From the NCBI GenBank assembly GCA_963666475.2, contig CAXXJM010000001.1:248001-312000 (forward strand): a DNA stretch of 64,000 bases, written 5' to 3'. Positions 45,485 to 53,714 of this stretch are shown here, one piece after another. This DNA is from JBFHIZ01 sp963666475. GTDB lineage: Bacteria; Bacillota; Clostridia; Lachnospirales; Lachnospiraceae. Numbering within the stretch: position 1 is the first letter of the stretch; every line of letters begins with the position of its first letter. The notes beneath the pieces are model-generated. The model ran no database searches. It was not told the origin of the DNA and worked only from the letters and a program-made list of their open reading frames with translations. Position numbers and translations under genes: made by a program.

Positions 45485-46107
45485 TGAAATATGCTATAAA
45501 AAAAATAAATGAAGTACTGAAAGAGGAAGAGTTGCAAACTGCAATTCTTTCTTTTGATGTATTTAGAAGACAAGAATTGTTACAAATGAAAAGCAAAAGA
45601 AAACAGATGCAAAGTAGTGCGGTAACCATGTTATTATATGATCTTCTTCAAGAGTTTGGTCTGAAACAAGTGGAGTTGATAAAAGATCATAATGGTTATC
45701 CAAGTATAAAAGGACATCCAGAACTATATGTTTCTTTATCACATTCTGGAGAGTATGTAGCAGCAGCAGTTTCTAGAGACCCGATAGGCATTGATATACA
45801 GAAAAAGGAAGACAAGAATCGTGAGGCTTTTGTAACCAGGTATTTTACAAAGATGGAACAAGATATTGTTTTTTGTGAGGAAACAATCTTTGATGAGTCT
45901 TCAAGATTTTTAATGATTTGGACCGGTAAAGAGAGCTATCTAAAAATGGTCGGGACAGGGATAAGAAGACCTTTGAAATCAATTGAAATCGATATACAAA
46001 ATGCATGTGTGTTGGATTTGGAGAAAGAGATTGTTGCATCTTTGGATTTTGTAATTGATAACGAATATGTATGTTGTTTCTCGAAAATATGTAGTACTTC
46101 TTTGTAG
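45484..46107 (+). CDS. 4'-phosphopantetheinyl transferase (Sfp type)
   Basis: 207 residues, from a GTG overlapping the aspS stop by one base (TAGTG) with GGAG upstream. It transfers phosphopantetheine from CoA to a carrier-protein serine. Motifs: SLSHSGEYVAAAV, the Mg site IGIDIQ (GIDxx), and WTGKESYLKMVGTG (WxxKES). Sfp-type enzymes serve peptide/polyketide synthases, but small clostridial versions may also serve acyl carrier protein. No synthetase gene is in this window. Confidence 0.88.
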   Translation: MKYAIKKINEVLKEEELQTAILSFDVFRRQELLQMKSKRKQMQSSAVTMLLYDLLQEFGLKQVELIKDHNGYPSIKGHPELYVSLSHSGEYVAAAVSRDPIGIDIQKKEDKNREAFVTRYFTKMEQDIVFCEETIFDESSRFLMIWTGKESYLKMVGTGIRRPLKSIEIDIQNACVLDLEKEIVASLDFVIDNEYVCCFSKICSTSL

Positions 46108-46138
46108 TTTGTTACATATTTCGTGTCGTTTGTTACAT
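46108..46138 (+). promoter_or_regulatory. LytTR-type direct repeat
   Basis: TTTGTTACAT occurs at 46108-46117 and again at 46129-46138, exact copies with start-to-start spacing of 21 bases, i.e. two helical turns on one face. LytTR regulators (AgrA, ComE) bind paired ~9-bp direct repeats with this spacing. The downstream copy ends just before the -35 region, the usual activator position. Confidence 0.55.
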
Positions 46139-46142
46139 TTAT

Positions 46143-46171
46143 GTTTTTCGTTTTAAGTTTTGGTATATAAT
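46143..46171 (+). promoter_or_regulatory. Promoter of the structured RNA / LytTR gene
   Basis: A perfect -10 TATAAT (46166-46171) with a weak T-rich -35 region (GTTTTT). Poor -35 plus upstream repeats suggests activator dependence. Predicted start near 46178. Confidence 0.6.
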
Positions 46172-46177
46172 ACGCAC

Positions 46178-46386
46178 AGGGTGTGTAAAAACTTGTTTTG
46201 AATATGATTATGGGGATTACATTCAAAATTTAGTCGATAATATATCGGGTAATCAAAATCTATTCTAGAAATGTTCTTAAAAATGTCTGCAATACTCTAT
46301 CGTTTCCTAAAGGAATGCTCTATTTCGGTGTCATGACCGAGTCTTATGTTGTTTTCTTCGCCCCCAAAGCAAGTTTTTAACACACT
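46178..46386 (+). ncRNA. Unidentified structured RNA / leader RNA
   Basis: This 340-base intergenic stretch has no convincing ORF. GTGTGTAAAAACTTG (46181-46195) pairs with CAAGTTTTTAACACAC (46370-46385) over 15 bp with a single bulged A, closing a ~175-base domain. Inside are a hairpin TTTTGAAT/ATTCAAAA (46196-46228) abutting the closing helix, a small CGATA/TATCG hairpin (46235-46247), TTCC/GGAA (46304-46315) and TCGGT/ACCGA (46325-46340). The 5' arm begins three bases after the predicted transcription start. I do not recognise the family. The same CACACT can instead pair with AGTGTG at 46393-46398, giving an alternative fold before the LytTR gene. Confidence 0.55.
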
Positions 46387-46459
46387 ACACGTGAGTGTGG
46401 ATATATACTAAAATTGTTTTGATACTGGAATTTTAACAACTAAAAATATGAGGTTAATT

Positions 46460-47169
46460 ATGCTGAAAATCAATTTTTGTGATGATTCAACGGAAAGAAC
46501 ACAGCAAGATACAAATTTATTGCATGAAATTAGTAAACTGATAGCATTTGAATGGAGACATGTTGATGTATCCAAATATCGAATTTATGATTTTGGAAAA
46601 TGGGCAATTGAGAATTCTGTCTTTTTTATTCGAGTGGAAATGAAAAAACAATGGCATGTACCCTGGCAAAACGTATTCGTATGCTCAATGAAAATGCGAT
46701 CATTGTTTTGATTGGGAATGATATTCAAAAAATTAATAATATTCTACCTTATGGTATTCATCACATATTATTAGAACCGTTTTCGGCTGAACAATTAAGA
46801 GATGTTATTTTCAAGGTAAAAGAAATTAATGAGAATGTTACGAGGAGATTTTACTATCGACATTTTCAGGAAGAGTATTTTTTGGATCAAGATAAGATTT
46901 CGTATTTTGAAAAAGAGAAAAGAAAAGTGTATGTACACGGATTTTCTGGCACGATGACGTTTTATATGACGGTGAAGGAGATTTTTGAGCAATTGGGTGA
47001 GAGAAACTTTTGTAGATGCCATCGTTCTTACATTGTTAACATGAACTATATTTATCGAGTAAAAAGACACCATCTTGTCTTGCTTGATGGAAAGCAAATA
47101 GAAATTGGAAGAGAGTATCATGAAAAATTCAGAGAATGCTATACAAAATTCCAAATGAAAAGAAGTTAG
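46460..47169 (+). pseudogene. LytTR-family response regulator, frameshifted
   Basis: A receiver-like N terminus (MLKINFCDD start, GAGG upstream) runs to about 46648. A C-terminal receiver remnant and full LytTR DNA-binding domain (ISYFEKEKRKVYVHGF ... FCRCHRSYIVNMNYIYRV ... IEIGREYHEKF) continue in the -1 frame to 47169. Removing one A from the six at 46643-46648 and one C from the three at 46658-46660 restores the canonical EMKNNGMYLAKRIR. So two single-base homopolymer insertions explain the break. The phospho-acceptor Asp position reads Arg (FFIRVEM) and the conserved Lys reads Glu (LLEPFS), so the receiver was already degenerate. The LytTR half could still be translated from an ATG at 46651. 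Confidence 0.75.
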
Positions 47170-47190
47170 GATATTATCCTAACTTCTTTC
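47160..47190. terminator. Bidirectional terminator
   Basis: AGAAGTTAGGAT / ATCCTAACTTCT stem of 12 bp with a 3-base loop, flanked by A-rich and T-rich sequence. It overlaps the LytTR stop and the last codons of the convergent CorC-type gene. Confidence 0.8.
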
Positions 47191-48450
47191 TGTTTCGTCT
47201 GGTTTATATACTAATATTACTTTTTCAATTCGATTTTTATTGATTTGTGTAGCGCGTATGATAGAACCAGTACTCGTAACAACTTCTTCATTGACTTCAG
47301 GAATTTTGTCCAGAAGTTCAATCATGAGACCACCGATGGAATCATAATCATCCGAGTGGAAATCAGAGTGTATTATATCATTGATATCATCTAATTTCAT
47401 AGACGCATCAATTAGAAATACATTTTCACGAAGTTCTTGGAATGCTTTGCTTTCATCCTCATCAAATTCATCATGAATCTCTCCAACAATTTCTTCTAAT
47501 AAATCTTCTAAGGTTATGATGCCTTCACAAGCACCGTATTCATTTAATACAATTGCCATACTTTCCGCATTTGTCTGCATTTCTAGTAGAAGATCAGAAG
47601 TCTTTTTGTATTCATAGGTATAATAAGCCTGGCGAAGTATGTCGTTTATCTTAAAGGTCTTTTTCTGTGAAACCAGTAAGAAATCTTTTATGTTGATTAA
47701 CCCAACAATATTGTCAGGTGAGTCTTTGTAAACCGGGATACGGGTATACATTGAGGATTTAAAACAATCAAACAATTCATTATAAGTAGCATCAATATCG
47801 ATTGCAGTAACATCCACACGCGGGACCATGATATCTTTTGCAAGTGAATCTGAAAAGTCGAACACGTTATTAATCATTTTTCGCTCTTCCAACTCAATTT
47901 CTCCACCAATATGACTGGTTTCCAAAATTGTTTTTATTTCCGTTTCTGTAAAGGTGTGATTTTGTTTGCCTTTATCAAAACGAAGTATATAAAAGATACC
48001 ATCGGATATTTTTTCAATGATGAATACAATAGGTGTAAAAAGAATGATGAGTGCGTAAATCACTCTCGCGTAATGAATGGAAACGGTTTCAGCATGTGAT
48101 GTGGCAATTGTTTTTGGTACGATTTCTCCAAAGATCAATACTACAAAAGTCAGGACACCGGTCGCAATACTGATGGCAAAATTGCCCCAAATACTATTTG
48201 CAAATACAGTTGAAATTGCGGAAGCGGTAAGGTTTACGATGTTATTTCCTATCAAGATGGTACTTAACATTTTGCTATGATTAAGAAATATTTTTTGCAA
48301 GATCTTTGCTCGGCTACTGCCTTCATCGGCAAGTGTGTTGATTCGCAGAGTGTTTACTGTGGTCAAAGCAGTTTCAGCAGATGAAAAAAAGCCAGAAAGT
48401 GCGACCAGAATAAGTAACGAGATCAGTTGCATGACGGAATCAGAGTCCAT
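47179..48450 (-). CDS. CorC/HlyC-family membrane protein with CBS domains
   Basis: 423 residues: a DUF21/CNNM membrane domain of about four helices (residues 1-170, starting LISLLILVALSGFFSSAETALTTVN), a CBS pair at ~205-330 (IMVPRVDVTAID, YTRIPVYKDSPDNIVGLINIKDFL, LNEYGACEGIITLEDLLEEIVGEI), and a C-terminal CorC_HlyC domain. The family is implicated in magnesium or other cation transport. AGGAGG precedes the ATG. Confidence 0.93.
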   Translation of the reverse strand: MDSDSVMQLISLLILVALSGFFSSAETALTTVNTLRINTLADEGSSRAKILQKIFLNHSKMLSTILIGNNIVNLTASAISTVFANSIWGNFAISIATGVLTFVVLIFGEIVPKTIATSHAETVSIHYARVIYALIILFTPIVFIIEKISDGIFYILRFDKGKQNHTFTETEIKTILETSHIGGEIELEERKMINNVFDFSDSLAKDIMVPRVDVTAIDIDATYNELFDCFKSSMYTRIPVYKDSPDNIVGLINIKDFLLVSQKKTFKINDILRQAYYTYEYKKTSDLLLEMQTNAESMAIVLNEYGACEGIITLEDLLEEIVGEIHDEFDEDESKAFQELRENVFLIDASMKLDDINDIIHSDFHSDDYDSIGGLMIELLDKIPEVNEEVVTSTGSIIRATQINKNRIEKVILVYKPDETERS

Positions 48451-48564
48451 TAATTTGTTTTCCTCCTATAGTGACGCATATTTTATGTATGATGAAAAAT
48501 CATATTACTAAAAATAATACAATAAATTCTAAAAAAACACAAGAATTTACTAAGTTTTCAACTT

Positions 48565-48600
48565 TTCATTCTTTTATTACCGAATGAATTATGATATACT
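48565..48600 (+). promoter_or_regulatory. SCIFF promoter with flanking inverted repeat
   Basis: Extended -10 TGATATACT at 48592-48600. Just upstream, TTCATTC (48565-48571), ten bases, GAATGAA (48582-48588) form an inverted repeat that brackets the -35 position: a candidate operator. Confidence 0.45.
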
Positions 48601-48643
48601 ATACTATGCTTATGTAAATAAAAGCAAATTAGGAGGGACTCTT

Positions 48644-48787
48644 ATGAAACATATTAAATCTTTACAGACAAGAGACTTTAAAGAATCAATGAAAAAAGGC
48701 GGATGTGGTGAATGCCAAACTTCTTGCCAGTCAGCTTGTAAAACATCTTGTACGGTTGGTAACCAGAGCTGTGAACAAGTAAAATAA
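48644..48787 (+). CDS. scfA: SCIFF six-cysteine peptide precursor
   Basis: 47-residue ribosomal peptide with the family start MKHIKSLQTRDFKESMKKGG and six Cys in the last 27 residues (GCGECQTSC, SACKTSC, then QSC). SCIFF peptides (six cysteines in forty-five residues) are almost universal in Clostridia and are modified by a partner radical-SAM enzyme that forms a thioether from Cys to a Thr backbone carbon (the CKTSCT region). AGGAGG precedes the ATG. The partner gene follows. The mature product's role is unknown. Confidence 0.95.
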   Translation: MKHIKSLQTRDFKESMKKGGCGECQTSCQSACKTSCTVGNQSCEQVK

Positions 48788-48794
48788 GTAGTAT

Positions 48795-48832
48795 CATAAG
48801 TTAAGCAGCGAAGATTCGCTGCTTAACTTATG
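48795..48832 (+). other. Long hairpin between SCIFF peptide and maturase genes
   Basis: A perfect 18-bp stem from CATAAGTTAAGCAGCGAA to its complement, loop GA. No T-tract follows, so it is probably a partial terminator or mRNA-stabilising hairpin that lets the peptide be made in excess of the enzyme. Confidence 0.75.
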
Positions 48833-48884
48833 CAGTAGTACTTCTCGTCCTGAGAAGAATGATGATAGAAGAAGGTTGGAAAAA

Positions 48885-50276
48885 GTGATACATCAATATA
48901 AAAATAATGGTTATAATATAGTTTTAGACGTAAACAGTGGTTCGGTACATGTAGTTGATGATCTTGTCTATGACGTTCTGGAATGCATCGCTGAATCCGT
49001 CGAAAAAAAAGAAGGCTATAATAAGGAAGATGCTGCTATTGAGTTAAGTGACAAAAAACTTCCATATGAAGAAGAACAGATGAAAGAAGCACTTGAAGAA
49101 ATTTGGGAACTAAAGGATCAAGGGAAATTATTTGAAAAAGATTTATATGAAGATTATATCGATGCGTTCAAACAACGAGAAACGGTAGTTAAAGCCCTAT
49201 GTCTTCATATAGCACATGATTGCAACCTTGCTTGTCAGTATTGTTTTGCAGAAGAAGGGGAATATCATGGGAGACGCGAACTGATGACGTATGAAGTCGG
49301 GAAAGCGGCTTTGGATTTTTTGGTAGCCAACTCAGGAAATCGAATAAATTTAGAAGTTGATTTTTTTGGTGGGGAACCAACCATGAATTGGGACGTAGTA
49401 AAACAAATCACGGAATATGGACGTAGCCTCGAAAAAATACATAAGAAAAAATTTAGATTTACATTTACAACAAACGGTGTCTTATTAAATGAAGAAATCA
49501 TGGAATTTGCAAATCGAGAGATGAGCAATATCGTTTTAAGTATTGATGGAAGAAAAGAAACCAATGATCATATGCGCCCAACAAGAAATGGGAAAGGCAG
49601 TTATGATTTGATTGTTCCAAAATATCAGAAGATTGCAGAAGAACGAAATCAAATGGATTATTATGTCAGAGGGACTTTTACGGGATTTAATAAAGACTTT
49701 TCAGAAGATGTATTACATTTGGCGGATTTGGGATTCAAACAAATTTCAGCCGAGCCAGTTGTTGCGGATGATAAAGAAGCGTATGCAATCAAAGAAGAAG
49801 ATCTACCAGTACTGTTTGAAGAGTACGATAAACTTGCGGTAGAAATGATTAAGCGTCATAAAGAAGGAAATGGGTTTAATTTTTTCCACTTCATGATTGA
49901 TTTAAGTGCAGGTTCCTGTGTTGCAAAGCGTTTAGTAGGATGTGGATCTGGAACGGAATATTTAGCAGTTACACCATGGGGTGATTTTTATCCATGCCAT
50001 CAGTTTGTGGGACAAGATGAATTTTTGATGGGAAATGTATTTGATGGAATTATTAGAAAAGACATTCCGGAAACCTTTCGTTCTTGCAACGTATACGCGA
50101 AACCAAAATGTAAAGAATGTTTTGCAAAATATTATTGTAGTGGTGGTTGTGCAGCGAATGCATACAATTTTACAGGGGACCTGAATGGACAATATTCTAT
50201 TGGATGTGAGTTGCAGAAGAAAAGAATTGAATGTGCCATCATGATGAAAGTAGCATATTTAGATGAACAAGAATAA
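48885..50276 (+). CDS. scfB: SCIFF maturase, radical-SAM thioether-forming enzyme
   Basis: 463 residues. The N-terminal ~95 residues are the RiPP-recognition region (HQYKNNGYNIVLDVNSGSVH). The radical-SAM core has CNLACQYC near residue 108 (HIAHDCNLACQYCFAEEG). The C-terminal SPASM domain carries auxiliary-cluster Cys (CGSGTEYLAVTPWGDFYPCHQF, then CNVYAKPKCKECFAKYYCSGGC). The GTG at 48885 is preferred: GAAGAAGG lies 9 bases upstream and it gives VIHQYKNNGYN like its relatives, whereas the TTG at 48876 abuts the ribosome site. It installs thioether links in the SCIFF peptide. Confidence 0.94.
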   Translation: MIHQYKNNGYNIVLDVNSGSVHVVDDLVYDVLECIAESVEKKEGYNKEDAAIELSDKKLPYEEEQMKEALEEIWELKDQGKLFEKDLYEDYIDAFKQRETVVKALCLHIAHDCNLACQYCFAEEGEYHGRRELMTYEVGKAALDFLVANSGNRINLEVDFFGGEPTMNWDVVKQITEYGRSLEKIHKKKFRFTFTTNGVLLNEEIMEFANREMSNIVLSIDGRKETNDHMRPTRNGKGSYDLIVPKYQKIAEERNQMDYYVRGTFTGFNKDFSEDVLHLADLGFKQISAEPVVADDKEAYAIKEEDLPVLFEEYDKLAVEMIKRHKEGNGFNFFHFMIDLSAGSCVAKRLVGCGSGTEYLAVTPWGDFYPCHQFVGQDEFLMGNVFDGIIRKDIPETFRSCNVYAKPKCKECFAKYYCSGGCAANAYNFTGDLNGQYSIGCELQKKRIECAIMMKVAYLDEQE

Positions 50277-50334
50277 AAATGCTGATTACATTTTATATTA
50301 AATTACTTAATAAATAAGGAAAAGGAGAAGTAAC

Positions 50335-52482
50335 ATGAAAAAGAGCAGAGGTATTATCGCGCTATCACTTACGCTAATTGTGATTGCAGGTCTTCTATAT
50401 CTTGCAGTATTTGGGGTTGGAGAAGATAAATCAGGTTCAGCAGCTAGTATTAAACAAGGACTTGATATTGCAGGAGGTGTTAGTATCACTTATGAAATAT
50501 CAGGAGATAACACACCTACATCAGAAGATATGAGCGATACTAAGTATAAACTGCAGCAACGTGTTCAGCAATACAGCACGGAAGCAATTGTATATCAGGA
50601 AGGTGCGGATCGTATCAACATCGAAATTCCTGGTGAAAATGATGAACAAAATGTTTTGGAGGAACTTGGAAAGCCAGGATCTTTGTCATTTCAGACCGAA
50701 GATGGAACAGAAGTTATTTCAGGAGCAGATATTGTAGATGCACAGGGTGCAATTCAACAGGATGATCTGGGGAACTCAGATTATGTCGTAAAATTGGATA
50801 TCACCAGTGAAGCAAGTGCTAGATTTGAACAGGCAACAGCTGAAAATATTGGGAAATCAATTTATATTATTTATGACGACCAATTGATTTCTGCACCAAC
50901 AGTACAGCAGAAAATTAGTGGAACATCAGTGAGCATTACACATATGGAGTCGATGGAAGCTGCAAATGAACTTGCATCTCAAATTCGAATTGGTGGACTA
51001 AAAGTTGATTTGGAAGTGCTAAGAGCAAATGTAGTAGGAGCTCAATTGGGTGCAGATGCAATTCATACAAGTTTGATTGCTGGACTAATTGGTCTTGCTA
51101 TTTTAATTATTATTATGATTATCGTATTTCGTATTCCTGGACTTGCATCAAGTATTGCTTTACTTGGTTATGTTGGTCTAATCGTTGGATTTTTAAATGC
51201 ATTTGATGTTACCTTAACTTTAGCAGGAATTGCAGGTATCATTCTATCGATTGGTATGGCAGTAGATGCGAATGTTATTATCTTTGCCAGAATTAAAGAA
51301 GAAATTGGAAATGGAAAAACAGTTAAATCTTCGATTAAAATCGGTTTCCAAAAAGCCCTTTCAGCAATCGTAGACGGAAATATTACAACATTGATTGCAG
51401 CATTTGTTTTATTTATTATTGGTAGTGGAAGTGTCAAAGGTTTTGCTGAGACTTTAGCTATAGGTATTGTGATTTCGATGTTCACTGCATTAGTTGTTAC
51501 GAGACTTGTACTTAATGCTTTATATGCAATTGGTCTAAAAAGTGAAAAACTTTATGGAAAAACAACTGAGAAAAAGCCAGTGGATTTTCTTGGAAAGAGA
51601 AAGATCTTTTTCGCCGCATCTGGAATCGTGATTGCAGTAGGTCTTGTATTTGGAGTGATCAATACTGTAAACCATGGAGATGCCTTGAATTTTGGATTGG
51701 ATTTTAAAGGAGGAACAGCAACAACAGTTACCTTCAATGAAGCATACACTCTTTCTGAGATTGAATCAGAAATCATACCTGTAATTGCAGAGATTACTGG
51801 TGATCAAGAGATTTATCCTCAGACAGTAAATGGTTCAACAGAGGTTATCTTTAAGACTAGAGAATTAACTGTTGATGAAAGAGCAGCCTTAAAACAAGCA
51901 CTTGTTGATGGATTTAGTGTAGATCCGACTCTTGTAAACCCAGAGACGATCAGTTCTACAATTAGTAAAGAAATGAGAACAGATGCAATTATGGCAGTTC
52001 TCGTAGCTACCGTATTTATGTTATTCTATATTTGGTTCCGTTTCAAAGATATACGTTTCGGAGCAAGTTCAGTTATTGCATTAATTCATGATGTACTGAT
52101 TGTATTAACATTCTACTTAATCGCATATTTGTCAGTTGGAAATACATTTGTAGCATGTATGCTTACAATTGTAGGATATTCAATTAATGCGACGATTGTT
52201 ATTTTCGATCGTATTCGTGAAAATGTTGGATCAGCAAAACATAAAGACGATCTAAAAGAAGTCGTAAACAAAAGTATTTCACAAACATTATCAAGAAGTA
52301 TCTTTACATCACTTACAACATTTATCATGGTTGGTCTGTTATATGTATTAGGTGTTCAGTCCATAAAAGATTTTGCATTACCACTGATGATTGGTATCTT
52401 ATGTGGAACTTATTCATCTGTATGTTTGGCAGGAGCATTCTGGTATACATTTAAGACAAGAGTTGCTTCAAAACGCAAATAG
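50335..52482 (+). CDS. secDF: Fused protein translocase subunit SecDF
   Basis: 715 residues combining SecD and SecF, which use ion motive force to finish secretion through SecYEG. The SecD half has one N-terminal helix, a large external P1-like domain (residues ~35-240; KQGLDIAGGVSITYE), then five helices with ILSIGMAVDANVIIFARIKEE. The SecF half starts near 415 (DFLGKRKIFF, LNFGLDFKGGTA) and ends with TIVGYSINATIVIFDRIREN. GGAG precedes the ATG. A PrsA-like foldase follows, fitting a secretion theme. Confidence 0.95.
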   Translation: MKKSRGIIALSLTLIVIAGLLYLAVFGVGEDKSGSAASIKQGLDIAGGVSITYEISGDNTPTSEDMSDTKYKLQQRVQQYSTEAIVYQEGADRINIEIPGENDEQNVLEELGKPGSLSFQTEDGTEVISGADIVDAQGAIQQDDLGNSDYVVKLDITSEASARFEQATAENIGKSIYIIYDDQLISAPTVQQKISGTSVSITHMESMEAANELASQIRIGGLKVDLEVLRANVVGAQLGADAIHTSLIAGLIGLAILIIIMIIVFRIPGLASSIALLGYVGLIVGFLNAFDVTLTLAGIAGIILSIGMAVDANVIIFARIKEEIGNGKTVKSSIKIGFQKALSAIVDGNITTLIAAFVLFIIGSGSVKGFAETLAIGIVISMFTALVVTRLVLNALYAIGLKSEKLYGKTTEKKPVDFLGKRKIFFAASGIVIAVGLVFGVINTVNHGDALNFGLDFKGGTATTVTFNEAYTLSEIESEIIPVIAEITGDQEIYPQTVNGSTEVIFKTRELTVDERAALKQALVDGFSVDPTLVNPETISSTISKEMRTDAIMAVLVATVFMLFYIWFRFKDIRFGASSVIALIHDVLIVLTFYLIAYLSVGNTFVACMLTIVGYSINATIVIFDRIRENVGSAKHKDDLKEVVNKSISQTLSRSIFTSLTTFIMVGLLYVLGVQSIKDFALPLMIGILCGTYSSVCLAGAFWYTFKTRVASKRK

Positions 52483-52493
52483 TCAGAAGTAAG

Positions 52494-52527
52494 AAAAGAA
52501 ACCAGGTGGAATGACCTGGTTTCTTTT
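52494..52527 (+). terminator. secDF terminator
   Basis: Stem AAAAGAAACCAGGT / ACCTGGTTTCTTTT (14 bp), 6-base loop. It lies only 29 bases before the foldase start, so it may act as an attenuator for that gene as well. Confidence 0.82.
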
Positions 52528-52555
52528 GTCATATGTACTTTTTAGTGGAGGCGTG

Positions 52556-53620
52556 ATGCGAAAAAAAATCAACTTACTCATAATATTTACTTCCCTTCTT
52601 TTGCTTGGTGGGTGTGGAGGAATATCGAATCAAGTACCTGAGACAAAAGTAATTATTAGTTTAGGATTTGAAAATGGTGAAATTTTTAAACTAGATACAT
52701 TGTCTTGCTATGAGGAAGAGCTACAAGTTTATGTAGCAGGTACGCAACAGATATATACACAATCACTTGGTTCTGATTTTCTTGAGGCAAATAACGAAAA
52801 TGGTGAACTCGTAGCAGAGCAGGTAGTTGAGAATGCACTTGCAAATATTTCTCAAATCAAAGCGATGTGTCTTTTGGCGGATCAAAGTGGGATCTTTTTA
52901 ACGGACACCGAAAAACAGTATGCAGAAGCGGCTGCAGAATCATATGAGGAACTATTAAATAAAGCAGAACACCCGGCCATACAAATAGATCTTGACCAAT
53001 TAAATAAAATGTACCAAGAATATGCACTTGCAAATAAATTGTATGATTCTATTATTCAAGACATCAATCCTGAAATTTCTGACGATGAAGCTAGAACAAC
53101 TGTAGTACAGCATATTTTTCTGAAAAATTATTCTTTAAATGGTTTGGGTGAGAAAATTCCACTTTCAGATGAAGAGAATGACAATGCATATCAGATGATG
53201 ATTGATATTCGGGATCGTTTACTTGAAGGTGAAGATTTTAATACCCTAAGTGAAGAATACAGTGATGACGAAACAAAGCAAATTGCGATTGGAAAAGGTG
53301 ATGCTTCATACGCCTATGAACAAGCAGCATTCTCATTGGCACAAGGAGAAATCAGCGATGTAATCGAAACTTCAAATGGGTATTATATTATTGAATGTAT
53401 CTCAACATTTGATTTTGATGAAACACAAAAAAATAAAGAAAAAATTATAGAAGAACGAAAGAAAGAAGTTTTTGAAAATGAATACCGTGATTTTGTAGAT
53501 GCTCTTCCAAAATATTTAAATGAAGATGCATTATCAATAATTACATGTTTTTCACCGGATGAACTTCCAGAGCAATCGTTTTTTGACGTTTATAAATTGT
53601 ATTTTTCTTTAGAATGGTAG
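52556..53620 (+). CDS. PrsA-like lipoprotein, parvulin peptidyl-prolyl isomerase
   Basis: 354 residues. The lipoprotein signal ends in LLGGC (Cys20), so it is anchored outside the membrane. A SurA/PrsA-like helical region precedes a parvulin domain at about 180-280 (VVQHIFLKNYS, DFNTLSEEYSDDETK, AFSLAQGEISDVIETSNGYYIIEC), which speeds proline isomerisation in exported proteins. The ATG at 52556 has GGAGG upstream; an in-frame start 15 codons earlier lies inside the secDF terminator. Its position after secDF supports a role in folding secreted proteins. Confidence 0.88.
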   Translation: MRKKINLLIIFTSLLLLGGCGGISNQVPETKVIISLGFENGEIFKLDTLSCYEEELQVYVAGTQQIYTQSLGSDFLEANNENGELVAEQVVENALANISQIKAMCLLADQSGIFLTDTEKQYAEAAAESYEELLNKAEHPAIQIDLDQLNKMYQEYALANKLYDSIIQDINPEISDDEARTTVVQHIFLKNYSLNGLGEKIPLSDEENDNAYQMMIDIRDRLLEGEDFNTLSEEYSDDETKQIAIGKGDASYAYEQAAFSLAQGEISDVIETSNGYYIIECISTFDFDETQKNKEKIIEERKKEVFENEYRDFVDALPKYLNEDALSIITCFSPDELPEQSFFDVYKLYFSLEW

Positions 53621-53680
53621 AGTTTATGAAAATTTTAGAAATCCTGAAACCCTTGAAATTTGTAGGTTTCCTGTAAATCA

Positions 53681-53707
53681 TTAGCACTCATATTAAATGA
53701 GTGCTAA
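53681..53707. promoter_or_regulatory. CIRCE operator (HrcA binding site) upstream of htpG
   Basis: TTAGCACTC, nine bases, GAGTGCTAA: a perfect match to the CIRCE consensus bound by the heat-shock repressor HrcA. It ends seven bases before the htpG -35 hexamer. Six T follow the right arm, so the RNA hairpin can also terminate the upstream foldase transcript. Confidence 0.95.
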
Positions 53708-53714
53708 TTTTTTG

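Noticed and set aside
46640..46660. Programmed -1 frameshift at ATGAAAAAAC in the LytTR gene
   Set aside because: The A run is not in the X XXY YYZ phase, and two one-base insertions restore the canonical family motif exactly, which slippage would not do.
46448..46711. 87-codon ORF ending in WQNVFVCSMKMRSLF as a separate small gene
   Set aside because: Its last 20 residues are the LytTR gene read out of frame after the first insertion.
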